In this document: in pieces, positions 39,825-53,523 of the stretch | Numbering within the stretch: the stretch's first letter is position 1 | How the letters are laid out: each line of letters starts with the position of its first letter | Source of the DNA: Xiphophorus maculatus | Taxonomy: Eukaryota > Chordata > Actinopteri > Cyprinodontiformes > Poeciliidae | DNA: 64,000 bases | NCBI RefSeq assembly: GCF_002775205.1 | Contig: NC_036457.1 | Coordinates: forward strand, 9,254,024-9,318,023 | Reading direction: 5' to 3' | Made by a program: the position numbers and the translations under genes | The notes under the pieces: model-generated | What the model was told of the DNA's origin: nothing | What the model saw: the letters and a program-made list of their open reading frames with translations, nothing else | Databases searched by the model: none

Positions 39825-39969
39825 CTTTTGTATCTGCTATGTAGGGTCAAGAAAATGCTATTGCAGTACAGTCCCGATATGCCTTTTGACATAATGTTTG
39901 TTCTATTTATTTACTCCAAAGCTGTTAATAATGTTTTAGGCATAAATTTAAATGTCATTGAAGTGACAT
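39825..39969. repeat. Local direct duplication, copy 1
   Basis: About 145 bp nearly identical to 41048-41231, in the same orientation and 1.2 kb away. Shared text includes TGTAGGGTCAAGAAAATGCT, CTTTTGACATAATGTTTGTT and TTTACTCCAAAGCTGTTAAT. Confidence 0.9.
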
Positions 39970-41047
39970 CAGTGCAATTATAACCAATAGCACTGATGTC
40001 TCCGATTGCCCGCTTCTTTGATGTTATTGTGGGACATGAGGTGTTTGAGGAACTGATAAGTGGACATCCAAAACAACTTAAAGTGAGCATATTGTTTGCA
40101 GTAATTTGGGAAAGTAACTTTTTTTTTTATTTATTTAAAATTTTTCTATGTGCCAACAGTGAAATCTTGACTAGGAGAGAAATTAGTCTCCTAGAGCAGA
40201 GATCTAAAGTTTGTAGGACTGGATAATACATTATTTAGTCTGTATAGTTTTGTTTTACAGCTTGAACACCTAATTTAAATTCCTACATTTTGTTGTGTTC
40301 TACTTGTGTTACCACATAATGAGGCCACCAGAAACTTTTAGGTTGAATTAGTATGTGAATGTGTGCCATTGTTGGCTTCTCCTTTCCTCATCATCAGTGT
40401 TCTCTCCAGGGTCTCCTCTCTGTGGCTTGCTTCTTTGCCCTCTGATTTTATGTCTGCAGTCTCTCCAAATACCCTGGACTATTTCTGGCATCCATTCATT
40501 TTAACATACATGTGAAAAGACCAAGCTTTAAAAATACAATGAGCAGTTAGAAGATTGCTTCATAATGTATTGGACAATAAGAAATTTAAAACCTATGTTT
40601 AAAAAAAAAAAAATTATAGTCTAATCATAGTCCCTTTTTTGGCTAAAAGATCTGAATTTTATTCTAGAGTCCCCAGGTCAAATATGCAACGTTCTAATTG
40701 GCTGATTTGTTTTCCCAGTCTGTTGGGTGGAGTGAGCAGCTGTATTTGGACACTGCCAAGGGCTGTATCAGAAACATCAGTGATTTGATTAGAAGTTTAA
40801 GCCACTTATCTATCTCACAGAGCACTAGGAGTAACCTATCAAATGTGGAGCTAAAGTACAAATATAAGAGCGAATAGTTTAAGTTGGGTTATTGGTTGGT
40901 ATTAAACTCTTTTGCCGTCAGACAAAGTTATTTGACATCAGGATATTTAGCTGTTCAGCATTTCAAGAGGAACTTTTTATTAAATGACATGTAATAAGTT
41001 ATTTCATAGGTCACAAAAACCAGGTCTTTTAACAGTGGTGTGTAGAC

Positions 41048-41231
41048 CTTTTGTATCTGCTGTGTAGGGTCAAGAAAATGCTATTACCAACTGTACTGTA
41101 CTGTAATAGATATATCTATTACAGTACAGCCCCGATAATGCCTTTTGACATAATGTTTGTTCTATTTATTTACTCCAAAGCTGTTAATAACAATGTTTTA
41201 GGCATAAATTTAAATGCCATTGAAGGGACAT
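41048..41231. repeat. Local direct duplication, copy 2, with palindromic insertion
   Basis: Matches 39825-39969 except for small changes and one insertion around 41087-41120 that creates a perfect 34-bp palindrome at 41096-41129. The inserted arm is an inverted copy of the adjacent CTATTACAGTACAG. Confidence 0.9.
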
Positions 41232-41739
41232 TCTTATTGACTATTGTGGAAAACATGAAAAGTGGCCTAATGGAGAGTCATTTCTTGAATTCCATATTTC
41301 CCTAGTCCTTCTCAGTCTTTTTACAGTTTCAAATTATTCTAAAGTATTCAACTTCTTGCATTGTTTCCAGAAATGTTATATCTATAGGTGTGATAAACCA
41401 GTTGGAAGCACTTCAGTAATCATGTTTTGTTGTTGGCAATACCACTGACACATTGCATTGCTTAATGGTGCATTGCTGTCAACAGCTGTTTATTCCAGGT
41501 GACAAACAAGGGTGAGAAGCCAGCTTATCACCACATTGCTTCATCACCCCATTTGTGATCCCTCTCATCACCTTTTTATAACTCAGTTCAAAATATAAAA
41601 CTTTTGATATATCTGTTAAAATCTGGCTTTAAACCATGTCATGTTGACATAGATTGGCCGGTCTCAGCACTAAGCAAGTTCAAGAACATTCTAACTCATC
41701 CCTGTCTCCTTCTGCGCAGTTAAATTTTCTTTAAACTTT

Positions 41740-42220
41740 CAAAGCTCATAAGATATTCAGTATCGAACAATGAAGCTATTAGCTGTGTCTTTGTATACTT
41801 GCCACCATGTGTAGAGTGCAGAGGCGGGGGGAATGAAGCGCACTCTAGCGATGGCAAGCTACAGACATAAAAGTAATTTATTTCACCGACAGAGAACAGA
41901 GAAAAGCCCCCGTTCTTCCAGGTTTCTTTTTTCTCCTTGTGCTCCCCCTTCATCCGACGCTACTGCTCGGCTGCTGCTCTGCAGCTGTTCCTCTCACTTT
42001 CTGCCCTCCATCTACCCCAGCATACCCTCCTAAAGACTCCCCCCACCTTCCTCCAGCAGGCTCAGCGTGATCGCTTTGTTTTATTGTAGTGCAGCATTTG
42101 GCAGGGGAAACCCCCGTCTGCAGAGGGACAGGGGTCCGGCTTGTCCTGACTGGTTGGATGTAGTGAGGGTGCACAGATAAGCAGAGCTGAGGATTGGTGG
42201 CGGCTGTTGGACATTTGGTT
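41740..42220. other. Slightly G+C-enriched segment without recognised gene
   Basis: More CpG and C-runs than the surroundings. Frames on both strands (to about 75 aa) resemble nothing I know. It might be regulatory or an old exon. No splice donor in a convincing position was found. Confidence 0.25.
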
Positions 42221-45200
42221 TCTACATTAGCTCTATTATGTTTTTTTTTCTAAGCTGTTAGCTTTGGCTCTTTCTACAGAGAACTGTTTTTTTAAACACC
42301 TGTTGGAGATGTGAGGTAATTTTTCTGGACATATTGACTTTGTAGCAGTTTTAGCTACTGGAGAGTTTCTACTTGTTTTTATGCTTTGCTTTTTATTATT
42401 TGGCCAACAATGTATTTTTTCTAAAGAATAAAAAATTGTGCGTTTTCCACAAATCTTTTTACCCAACCCAGAATGCTCTGGCAAAAACAAAAGGAACATC
42501 CCCCAAATTTAGTCATTGGCTTTCACATTTACTATGCTCTATCCCAGACCCTTTGTCATGCTTAGCAAAAACAAAACCCAAAAAACATGGATCACATGTC
42601 ATATCCACACTGTATTCCAGGTTATTTCCACACAGGCAAAAAAAAAAATCCCTTGTCAAGGACAGGAAAGAGAGGGCATTTATTTGTGTTGACAAAAGGC
42701 TGTTTTCCTGCACAGAGGAGGAAAAAAATGTAGCGGGACAGTAAAATCAGTACTTTATTACTGCAGTGCCCAACAAAAACCTCTTGACTAACTGCCTCGC
42801 TGAGTGGTAAACCCACTTTTTTTTTTTCTTTTATTGGCATTTTTTCTATTTAACTTTTAACAAACAGGATCTGTTTTCTTCATCATTTAGAGTCTGTTTT
42901 TCTTCATCTTTTGTGCAGCCCTTTGCTCACTTTGCCTTTGCATTTTCAGCAATAATCTGAGCTGCAGATGTGCTTTTAAGTTTGTTCCCAACTTGATTAC
43001 CATGTATGATGTTTTTTTTTTCTTTTCTATAAAAGAAGCAAGTAAGCGCAAAAGTGTGTTGGACATGCCCCAGACAAATTCTGTCAATGTAAATGGAAGC
43101 ACAAATAACCTTCACCTTATGCTCTTAGACCCTTATCTCAGCGGTAAATTGCATGTTTGCACTAACATTCAGAGTGGAATACACAAAAATAAAAAGTAAA
43201 AATGGGAGATATTGTCAAAACTGCTTTTGTTTGAATGAATTAATCATACAGAAGCTGTGAAGAGCAGATGTGAAGCCTTTGCTACATTTCGTAATACCTG
43301 GATCAGCGTTGTAGATCTTCGTGGTTAAAGCAGTTGGTCAGTGGTTTGAAAACAAAACCATACTGGTTTCCTGTACCCCTGCTCTGCCCCACTGCTTTAC
43401 TCCTGGGGCCTGCTGGGTTGGAAATATAATGATGTGAACTGTTTACCCTATAGAGGCCATTTTGGGCTGCTCTTGTCCCCAAAAGAAATAACTCTCTGGA
43501 ATGGTCTGCAGAGATTGTTAAATTACAGAAATCTATGTATTGCCCATTTGGCAGATACTTACTGTTTAGAAACTCTAGAAGGTTTTTAGACCCTTTGAAA
43601 TATTGTTTTAGATTTTTGATAACAAAATTAATCTTTTTCTGGTTGCTCCGGTTAGGTCTACAGAATACATATAAACACCAATTTGATTTAATTATGGAGA
43701 AAAACAGTTGTACTCGACAGTAATCTGATTGATTGGCACAAGATCTCAGAAAGATGTAAAGATACTTGGGAGATTAGTTCATTGTTGGACTTTATGATTG
43801 ACAAACTATAACTAATGTGGGCTTGACTGATTTTGTACCAAAGTCTAGCTAGTTAAAACTCACTTGAAGAAGGAATTAAGCTGCAACAAAGGCACTAGAC
43901 TTCATCCCAGTGGCATTAACCTTTACTGTAAAATGGGTTTAGGCAGCATTATTCTGTAAGAGCTAAGAGATGAGCAAAATTAAACCTAAAAGCTTAAACA
44001 CAATAAACTGAAAGTTTAATGTGACTGTTGCCTGTGAGTTTCTGCTAAAAAAAATTTACAAGTTCAGGTGATAGCTTTTCAAGTTTTAATACTGTATTAT
44101 GAGCGTCTGTTGGCTTTTTGAAGGATCTGGCTGTTTTAAAAAGAAAAAAAAAATTATGTATTACAGCTGACATGTTGTGGTTTAAGACTTTAACAAGCTG
44201 TCTGCTGAACCCTCTTTCCAAGTCTCCAACATTACCACTCTCAATTTTTCTGCTTTGTGCACAGGGGTCTGAAAATTGATGCAGTTTTTATATGAGGTTG
44301 TGTGACTTAAATAATGTTTTGTTGTGTGAATTAGTGTGCAAGAATGTCTGGGTAACAGGTGGCATCGATTTGTAGACTTTGTCACTCAGGCGCAGAACAA
44401 AAGCAGTGGATTTTCCCGAATGCTGTCTTGTTTCTGGTCTCTGGCTGACATTCTTTGTACTGCAGGCCTTCTGAGCTGTGTGTGTGTGGTCAGCTACATA
44501 TGTAGACCAGCCATTGTGCCCTTGACCCTCAGCAGATGTGGTCTGAACAATGAGCTGGGTAAATAAAAGGAAGTGGTGTATAAATAGCCTTTTACGTCTG
44601 AGGGAGTGGACTTCACGTGTGTGTATGTGGAAAAAGAACGATCCTGTTTGATATGAACAAATTGTATTTTAGGAAGTTGCTGAACTGAATGCTCCACAGG
44701 TGGTGTTTGCTAAACAGTCAGTCATGTAGACTTCCCAGCAGTTTTGTACATAACTTGGCTTTGAACTCGTCAGCTATTCAGAAGAATTGTTCACCATTGT
44801 TCTTAGATTTGACTCTTTGTTAGCAATACAGTGTTTTTCATGGGCACCTATATTTTGCCTGCAGATTACGTTGAGCTTCATCACTTCTCTACATCGCATC
44901 CTAGTGAAAAGTGAATGCAGAACAAGACTAAAAATAAAGCAACCTCCTCACTCCAACTCTCTCCTTGGCTTTCTTGTATCTAGGCCACATATAGATCAGT
45001 GACCTGATGTATTTCATGTTGCATCATACAGGAATGTATTAGCCTTTGAATCTTGCTCAGCATTACTTTATTACTACTCCTTAGTAATAATCTTTGTACA
45101 TACTTGCAATGTGCTTGAAATTGAAATTTGTCCAAGGTAATTTCTGTTACATTGACTGTTATATTCCTTTTTGCACTGACTGAACAAATTAAGTTTGTTT

Positions 45201-45400
45201 TGTTTTTACATGTTTCACCAAGTTTGTAAAGCTATTGGTGCATTTAAGTGTGCTGTACTGGTGAAGAGTTATAAACTACATTTGTAATTTAGTACATTTA
45301 CGACTGCATTTAAAAAGAAATGTTTTAAGTCAATTCAGCACTAATTTTCTGTATTGGATCAATATTGGCCAATACTAAACCTGAGATGGTTTAGTCACTT
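42221..45400. other. Gene-free stretch
   Basis: No supportable exon, RNA gene or mobile element seen. Confidence 0.4.
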
Positions 45401-45407
45401 TTTCCAC

Positions 45408-45439
45408 GATACCAATACAGATATCTCTGTATTGGTATC
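45408..45439. repeat. Perfect hairpin, 14-bp arms, 4-base loop
   Basis: Arms GATACCAATACAGA (45408-45421) and its reverse complement (45426-45439) around TATC. Confidence 0.9.
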
Positions 45440-48400
45440 ATGTTGCACACACGATACACACATTGTGAAAAACGTGGACCAGTGCATTTTGACAGACTAA
45501 TCATTTACATGCACTATCCACACATTTTAAGTATATTAATTAAAATGTATGGAAAATCTTCTGGTGAGTAGTTCTGGCAAGAAATTGGCTTGTCAGAAAC
45601 TAAAAATCTGACTGGTTTTCCAGCTAGTTACTAGCTGACCCAAAAACAAAAACACTCTGGATACTGTTGCTGAACGAAACAAGGCTAAAAAGTAAAAGCG
45701 ATTAGCATTTATGAATTGAATAAACAGCTGTCTGATATAAAAGTCACTAAACTTCAGTCTTTCCTCAGTAACAGTGGCCGCACTGATTGAGGGGTCTTGT
45801 CAGTACAACCTAGTTGATATTCTGTACTTCTCAATCAGGAAAAGACAGGATTTTTAAATTTTGGTCAGAGCTAAACAAGTTCAAAATGAGCGTCTTTCTG
45901 ATTTTGCAGTAGATGTTTAACAATATTGTGTACAAAGGGCAAGTTTTTATTTTTACATCTATTTTGATATGTTTTTGTTGTGGTTTAGAAATTATTCATG
46001 TTTGCCTTCTTTTAAAAAGTTGTTTAAGTTATTTTAAATGGCTGAACATTAAGCATGATTATCTTTGAACATTGAAGTTGAACTGCTGTTAATTAAATGA
46101 TTGATGTCAGAATGTAAATATTTGCTCTCTCTCTGATATTTTCAGTTACAAACCATCTCCTCATGCCTCTCTTCACATTTATCTCTGATGTCCCAGATCC
46201 TGAGTTCTGTTACAGCTCCACAGGGATATATGTGTGCGTGTATGTTTGTGTGTGTATTGCAGATTTAGTCTCTGGTCTGGATTTGGGCAGTTGCTTGATG
46301 TTACTGAAGTCACTGATGGCCTACATTAGCTGCACACTTCACAGGAAACATGGCACAGTTGCTGGACTCTGCGGTGAACCTAAAGGCAGATCAAGACTGA
46401 GAGACCTGGAGATTATTAAAGGTAGAGTTCTGGTGAAGAATGAAATAGAAGGGTGTAATCAATTTTGAGTCTGGGCCTTAGTTTTTTGTTTGGAAAGCTT
46501 TGTTGATTTTTACTGCAGTTTGTCCCCTGTAAACTCATATAAAAACCGTATTTTTTTCCAATTACCCAGTAACTGTTTTATTATGAATAGCATTTAACCA
46601 TAAACTATAACATCATGGATTGGATGCACATCTCTGCAGTTTATGCATTTTCCTGTATTGTCACAATCATAAAAGCTTACTATTTGCAAGTTTAGATAGT
46701 TTTTAATGTTTATTTACTTGACTTTTCATTAATGAATGCAGAAAACCCAAATAATAAAGTTCTCCAAGCATGTGTAGTTTAGCTCAGATGAAATGTTGCA
46801 GACTTATTCAAAATTTAGATTAAAGCCAATTCAGGTGTAGAATTGATGCTCCAGTGTTTAAGGGGTCCATCTTCCATTTGGTGATGTCTGGGTTAACTTT
46901 TGACATGTCAGAACCATCTGCCCTTACTTTTACTTTCTGTTCAGACATCATTTACCGGTAGTTAAAGTGTGAGATATTTGTAGCCTGGGTGTCTAAATGC
47001 TATCAGAATAACGCCTCATATTTTCTATCTGTCATCAAAATCAGTAGCACAACGCCATCACATTCACCAGAGATTGGTCAGACAAAAGCTTCCTTTCAAA
47101 ATGCTGGAGCATGAATTTATTAAGAAGTAATAAGTATGCATATTTTCTTTTTTTTACCCTATTAACCTTACTTTTATGTTCTTTCCAAGTACGCAAGTAC
47201 AGGTTTACTTGATTTGTGGACAAATTAATTATGTTTTAAATAAGAAAATCCTTCTTTGCCAGTGCACTTTTAGAAAATATTTGCTTTAGTTGAGACCAGA
47301 TAAGTCGAGCCTTCTTTAGACAGCCTTTGACTTGTCATCTTGGACACTTTCTTAAAAAAATTAAACAAATAGATGCATTCCAGAGATTAAGGTAACTCCA
47401 ATCTTGATTATTGTAGGTTTTATATGTGTATTTTTATCCTGTGCTCTTTAACGTGCCTTAACACAAACATTTGAAGCCTTTTCTAAAAGCTTTCATTGTT
47501 TTCCACTAATTTTAGAGGATCAGGGTTTCATGTTTTAGCTATACTCACGTGCCCTACATGGATCTTCGTGTCTGTTTTTGGATGGCTCACTGGAGATTTG
47601 GCATTCTTCACCATAAGGTTTACAATTAATCTTAGACTTGCTGGTTGCAAAACCTACAATTTACTTTATTATGGTGATGGGGGTGGAGTTGAAAGAGGGT
47701 GAAAGACATGATGGAAAGAAAGTGGAGGAGAAGAAGAGGTTTCAAGACTGAATCAAAGAAACGGACTGGAAAAGGGTAAAAAGGAGATGCAGTTGAGGAT
47801 GACAGATGGGTGATTTTTAGAGTGGGGTTAGTATTTGGGAGAAGAGCAATTTTCTTTTGGTACTGTAAATAATGGGCCCTGCTTGAGTTGGAAAGCTTTC
47901 ATTGCCCCTTTTGTGTGTGCTGACATCTTAGGTTCCCAAAGAGAGAAGAGGGACGGAGAGGGCTCGGCCTCCAGGGTTTTGCGCTGGCATGGGAAAGACA
48001 GAGTATTAGCCCAATATGAATATGGGAGAAAATAAAGCCCCCACAGGTCAAAGGGAACCTGCCAGTATGCACTCCTGGCTCTTTATTCTTCTCAAACCCA
48101 CATCACCACACACACAGACACCACTACCCACAAAGTGGCGCCTGAATGGAATGGAACAATTCCCCGACTGTGGTTAAAATACAGACAAGTTTTCTCTTCC
48201 GTACTTTATCGCAGTCTGAATAATGATGTGTTTTGGCTCCTACTTCACTAAATGTTTGAATTTCTTCTCTTTTTTATATTTTTATATATTCTTTGTTTAT
48301 AATTTGAAAGAAATACTAGAGTTATATTTCCCATTAAGATAATATTGGGAATATGAATATATTTTTGTTATTTTAAAACTGTAGGATGTCTTTAAATGCT

Positions 48401-49014
48401 TCTCACAAAACTGTACATGCAAAGTTGTTACGATTCTTTTCTAAAAGCACATTTGTTTTATATTTATGACAAATTGAGTGCATAATTCTTTTTAGTTGAT
48501 TTAATATCATGAAAATTGATAGAATTAATGTGTGAAGTTTCGATTAAAGTTAAATATAAAATCTTTTAAAACTGCATATAAACAGTAGCAGCCATAGAGT
48601 TCTGGTATTTGTCTTCAAAAACTGCACAATCCATAATCATTTCCAGATTGTATGACTCATACAGTCAATGGGGTGTATTGACATTTGTTTGCTTGCCAGA
48701 CTTTTCAAAAAGAGCAAAGTCCTTACACTCATTCCATTTATTTCCACTGCAGATCTAAACATTTCTCATGAATGAAGGAAAGTTGTGTCTTTTTCATCTG
48801 TAGCCCTTGAGGGTTTGACCAGTCATGGGATCATCAAACCATCTACTCCTCATACGGTTAACTTCTGGATGCTTCATTGTACCTACTGTTTATTATTGCA
48901 TTAAAAAAACATCAACTGTAATCTAGTTGGTGTACTATAACATAGTTGCAACTTCTTTCAATACTGACTCAGTAAAGACAGAAGTGTCACAAAATGTCAG
49001 AAAAGAAGTGAATG
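45440..49014. other. Gene-free stretch
   Basis: No supportable exon or element. Purine-rich sequence around 47690-47800 and 47930-47990 is the only compositional feature. Confidence 0.4.
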
Positions 49015-49135
49015 CATCGTTTGACATTTTAAGCATAAAATGCACACGTCTCTGCTCAAGCAGCATTTAAATAGTGTTCAAACAAACAGATGATTTTCAG
49101 CATTTAGGAAACTACTCATCACCTGCTTCATGTGA
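49015..49135. repeat. Dispersed repeat, copy B
   Basis: Blocks GTCTCTGCTCAAGCAGCATT, CAGCATTTAGGAAACTA and CATCACCTGCTTCA follow the same order as copy A at 37.8 kb, with many substitutions. Confidence 0.45.
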
Positions 49136-52070
49136 AAGAAACAATTTTTTGGCCCTGGCTTCCTAACATTTTGAGAATAATATTCCTCCAAATGCAAAAG
49201 TTGTCACTGACTAGAAGTTGGATAGGGAAGCCTTAAACGGATAGCTTAATTTTTAGTGGTGCACACAATAATAACAGAAAAGGTACAACAATACTAGACT
49301 ATTTAAAATAGTGTTTAAAAGGAATTTTAAAAAAAAGAAAAATTCTCATGTTGCTATAAAAAAATGGCTAATGAAAAACTCAATTTCCTCTATATTCAAA
49401 ATATTTCTTTCTGTATTGGTGGTTAGAAATACTTACTTTTTCCAGTGTGATGGGATCAGAGGTTTCCTTTTGTTGATTATGCATAGTTTAAATTGGAGGG
49501 ATTTTGTGAGCATTTGTATTAAAATGTTAATTTCTAATCTCTTTCTTCTTGGAGACTATTGAAGGTGCAAGCTTAATGGAAAACATACTACCTTGGACTT
49601 TTTTCTTGTTTTTTTTTTTTACATATTTTTTAAAACTAGAAGTTCTCTGTATTTTATTAGTATTATATATGATAGTTCAACATGAAGTTGTGAATATATA
49701 CATGTGAAATGGACAGAAAATAATACACAGTCTTCAATTTTATTTTACAAATTTGTAATCTGAAATGTGTATTCTGCCTCATTTACTTTGATTCCATTAA
49801 AATAAATGAAATTTTCTTCACAAGTCATGTATTTGGTGAGCAAATTTAACACAGTCATGAATCCTTTCATCATTCAAAAACGGATTGAGTCCTGATGGGT
49901 GGTGTGCAAAAGACTGTTCTAGAAAGTATTGACTTGGGTTGCTTCCCTTTCCTTCCACTTCACAATTATGCACTGCTTTGTTTTGGACACTTTAAATCCT
50001 AAAAATGAATGCTTGTGGTTGCAATGTGATACGTAAAAATGTTCAAAATATGTGAATACTTTGGTACTGCACCTGGATTATAGTTTGTATCTATTAAACT
50101 ACCATATTCTTTGCCACCTTCATCATTATTCAGAGCACAAACTGACCACATTAATTGACACGTATGAAATATAAAAGCTGTGAAGTGTGGGTGGAGGCGG
50201 GAGCGGCTAAGAACACTCGGAGTGAGATCACTGTAGTGAAGATCCTGAACAAAGGGGACAAATGATGGACTCAGTCGCATTTCCTCTGAGAAGATACAAT
50301 CAGAACCTTTAGTGACGTTAGAATGAGAAAACCGTCATGCGAGCATGATTCACCTGCTTAATTATGTCACGTCCTGTTTGGTCCTCGTTTGTAAACAAGT
50401 CACTGAAGATATGCGGGAAATGGGAGGAGGAACCCTTCCTGTTGTTTTGTTTTGTTTTTTTTCTCTGTGCTTTTTGCTCCTGTTGGATAAAACCTCTGTC
50501 ATTCTTTCAATGACACCTTGGTGTCCGAAAGTTAATGCAGGGGAACAAAAGAAACAATTCTTTTCGACTAAATACAAATGTTTTATGGATTAGTTCACTG
50601 GTATGGACAGACCCAGCCTGCTAGATAGGATTTGACTTGTTTCCTTTAGTAGTCACCCAGTTAGATTTACCATGTGACATCATGAGCTAAATGTTTGTTC
50701 TTCAAGCATTTGAAGAGGATACAGATTAGACTTTCACCGGAAAGGCACCATTAAAGTTTGTCCCTTTCATTGATTGAAAATGACACGAAACTGTAACTAT
50801 ACTTTACTAAATACAGCTTGCTACTTTAAACCTATTAATTAAAATATTGTATATTAACAACAAAAATAAATCCCCAGACTGAAAATAAAAATAAATATTC
50901 ACTCTAAACATATGGTCGATAAGTTGATTCTAAATATTTACCCAACCAAATAATATTGCTATAAAGGTAATGATTATTCTGTTTATCAAGACAAGCCTCT
51001 TGAAGGATATATTTTCTTAGACAACTAGCCCAGTTAGCTGGGTTAAGTTTCACAGAATAGAAGCTGATTACAAGTTGCGAAAGGCGTCAGCCATTAATAC
51101 TTTATCAAAGTTGACGTGTCAAAGTGCTGTAGAAGCTGTTTTCCTTTTATTCACACAAATGTAATCAGTAGCCGGGGCTCAATTTCAGTCTGTCTGACCA
51201 TGATGAAAATTAATAATTCACACAGACTCCATGGTTAACAGAATATCAGGCAGACTATAATCCTGCCTTAAAAGATCCATTACTATTCCAGATATTCCAG
51301 GCAATGACATTTGCAGTAAGTTTCTAACCGATATAAATTTAGTTTTCATAGTCACCCCTCATTTGAGTGAGTTAGTTCCCTCGAAAAGATTGACCACTCA
51401 AAAAGTAATTAGGGCATTAGAGCAAGCTGTGAAGTTTTCTTATCAAAGTCAGTGTTTCCCACCATCTGTTTTTGCTCTAGGGGCACTTGCAGTTTTGTTT
51501 TCCTTGAAACGACGGTGAAAACGTTGAAGTGAGAAAGTTATGCTGACGGGGCCAGGAGTCGCTTTATCAATCTCAGGAAGCCTTGCTACCAGAGGGCAGG
51601 AACTGCCACTGGCTCCAGGAGAAGGGACTTTCCTTTTTCCTGCCCCACTAGAATGCAGAACAATGACCAAATAAGTTATATGTTCATGGCCATTTGCTGA
51701 AGTTTCTTCTATTGCTGCGAATGGGTTCATGAAATGTGTACTTTTGTTTGTTGTCAAGTTAACCTCTCCCCCAGAAACAAATGTCTGCATTGGAGGCATG
51801 TGGATATGAAAGTTGGTTAGGCAGTAAAAGTCCCTGAACTGCCTCTGCAGGCAGTGCGACCCACTTGTTGGTGTATTTTTGGGGTTAGACAAGACAGCTC
51901 ATCTGTGTGTAGTCCTCTTTTGCATAAATGTCACGTTTTTTTTCCTCACCCGTCACCCTCCTCTTTACTGCTAATCACTGTTATTTCACATTAACAGTTT
52001 GTCACCGCTGCTCATCTGCCGTTTAGCCTCTCAGCAGGTTGTCACAGTTTCAGTGACAGCTCCTCTTGCG
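49136..52070. other. Gene-free stretch
   Basis: A 147-codon minus-strand frame at 51449-51892 resembles no protein I know and is not counted as a gene. Nothing else is supportable. Confidence 0.35.
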
Positions 52071-52109
52071 CTTTCCAGTGTCACTTGTGTCACCTGCAGT
52101 GCTGGCAGC

Positions 52110-52545
52110 TCTCCAGGTACTTGAAGCGATTGCGCTCGGCAAAGTGAGGGAGGATGGATAGCGCAACTGGCCATTCGGAAAAGTGGAGAAAGAGAGAGAG
52201 ACAGAGAGAGAGACTAGTTTCGCAGCACTAATTGGTCAGGAAGTGGGCTGCTTGGATGTGCAAGCTCTTCGCTCCCTGTCGCTCCCCCTCCTCTCCCAGT
52301 GGGCAGTCATTTCTGTTGGCGTTGTTTCCATCTGTCCCCCCTTTGCTTTCCTTTCAGTGTCTCTTTTTCTTTGAGCTGACCTCATTTTGTAGAGGTGTGG
52401 GACGACAACAGCGAGAACTATCTCTTTAAATCATTTGGCCTTATACTGAAACTTTTCAGGTTTTCGGACATGGATCTAACATGCGAAAGGATACTGGGAT
52501 ACAAGCAACTGAGAAAAGGCTAACTGTGAGAATGGTCTCTCAGAG
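52110..52545 (+). promoter_or_regulatory. Promoter-like region and candidate first exon ending at a splice donor
   Basis: A moderately G+C-rich segment with an inverted CCAAT box (ATTGG, about 52230), a GA-rich tract (52186-52213) and then an exon-like stretch ending CAGAG|GTGAGTGG at 52545/52546. Two start codons precede the donor in one frame: ATG at 52481 (MRKDTGIQATEKRLTVRM...) and ATG at 52532, which has a strong context (A at -3, G at +4). Another ATG at 52470 opens a short uORF that ends in TAA. I do not recognise the residues, so this may be an untranslated exon with upstream frames. Transcription would run rightward. Confidence 0.4.
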
Positions 52546-53523
52546 GTGAGTGGCAGGTTGTGTCTCTGTCTAGAAGGGAATTGTAAAGTCATCAGTAAAT
52601 GTTAAACTGTAAAATAGGTTGTACGTTGTGATATTAGCTCATACATGCAAGTTTTTTCCTTGCTAAAAGAACCCAGGTCTTTATTTAATCATAATTGCAG
52701 ATGTTGTTCCTGCCAAACCAAGTCTGACCAGCAATTACGCATGCCAAAGTTTCAATTTGGCAAAAGTCTAATGGCACCTTTGTATACTTATCTAGCTGGA
52801 CAGCTTGGCAGCTTCTGCAGTCTGTGTTTAAGACTTTGTAAAATGTGTTTGAAGAGTTGAAGACCACGCAATTAAAATGATGCTGGATCAATTTTGGTCT
52901 TGTAGTTGAAGTTCTAATTTAAACAAACTTAAGATGTTTTGGTTGTAAAAATATATTAACATTTAAGATATTTCTTGAATGTACAATCTCTCTGAGTTCC
53001 ATTCCAATAAGACTTATCCATGCAGGTAAAGTTTGATTGGGTGAGATCATTATATACCTGGTTGATGAATCATTTCATTTTTAAGGTTACTGCAATGACA
53101 CTATATTCTTGCCTGCAGTGTTTTGTGTAGGCGTGCACAAATGTGTGTGCTCTCTTGTGTGGTTTGTCCTCATTTGAGAAAGTCCTAAGTGGAGCGCCCA
53201 GCTTTCTGGGGGTCATAAATTTAGATACGATATACGATATGGTAGCGACTACTTTATCACCCCAACTCAATGGTGCAATAATGCTTATTTGTTTGACAGG
53301 TTTTGAAAAGTTCTTTATTTAAAAAAAAGGAAACCTCATTCTTGAAGAGATGATATGTTCTTAAGAGATAACAATGTTCTTATCTAACCTGCATTTTGAT
53401 TTTTTTCTTTGAACATAATGTGTGGCTTGCACTTAAAAACACAAGCAATTTAAGAAATGTGTGTTTACATCTACCTTTGGGCAACCAAATGATGTCAGAT
53501 TTTGTCAGTGGTTTATGTATTAT
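52546..53523. other. Gene-free stretch
   Basis: Putative intronic or intergenic DNA with no recognised features. Confidence 0.4.

Noticed and set aside
51432..51470. CAGTGTTTCCCACC as a hAT terminus
   Set aside because: No matching inverted end was found on the other side, so an element cannot be delimited.
51449..51892. 147-codon minus-strand frame
   Set aside because: The longest frame in the desert, but residues resemble no family and no promoter or polyadenylation context was seen; kept as a doubtful candidate only.
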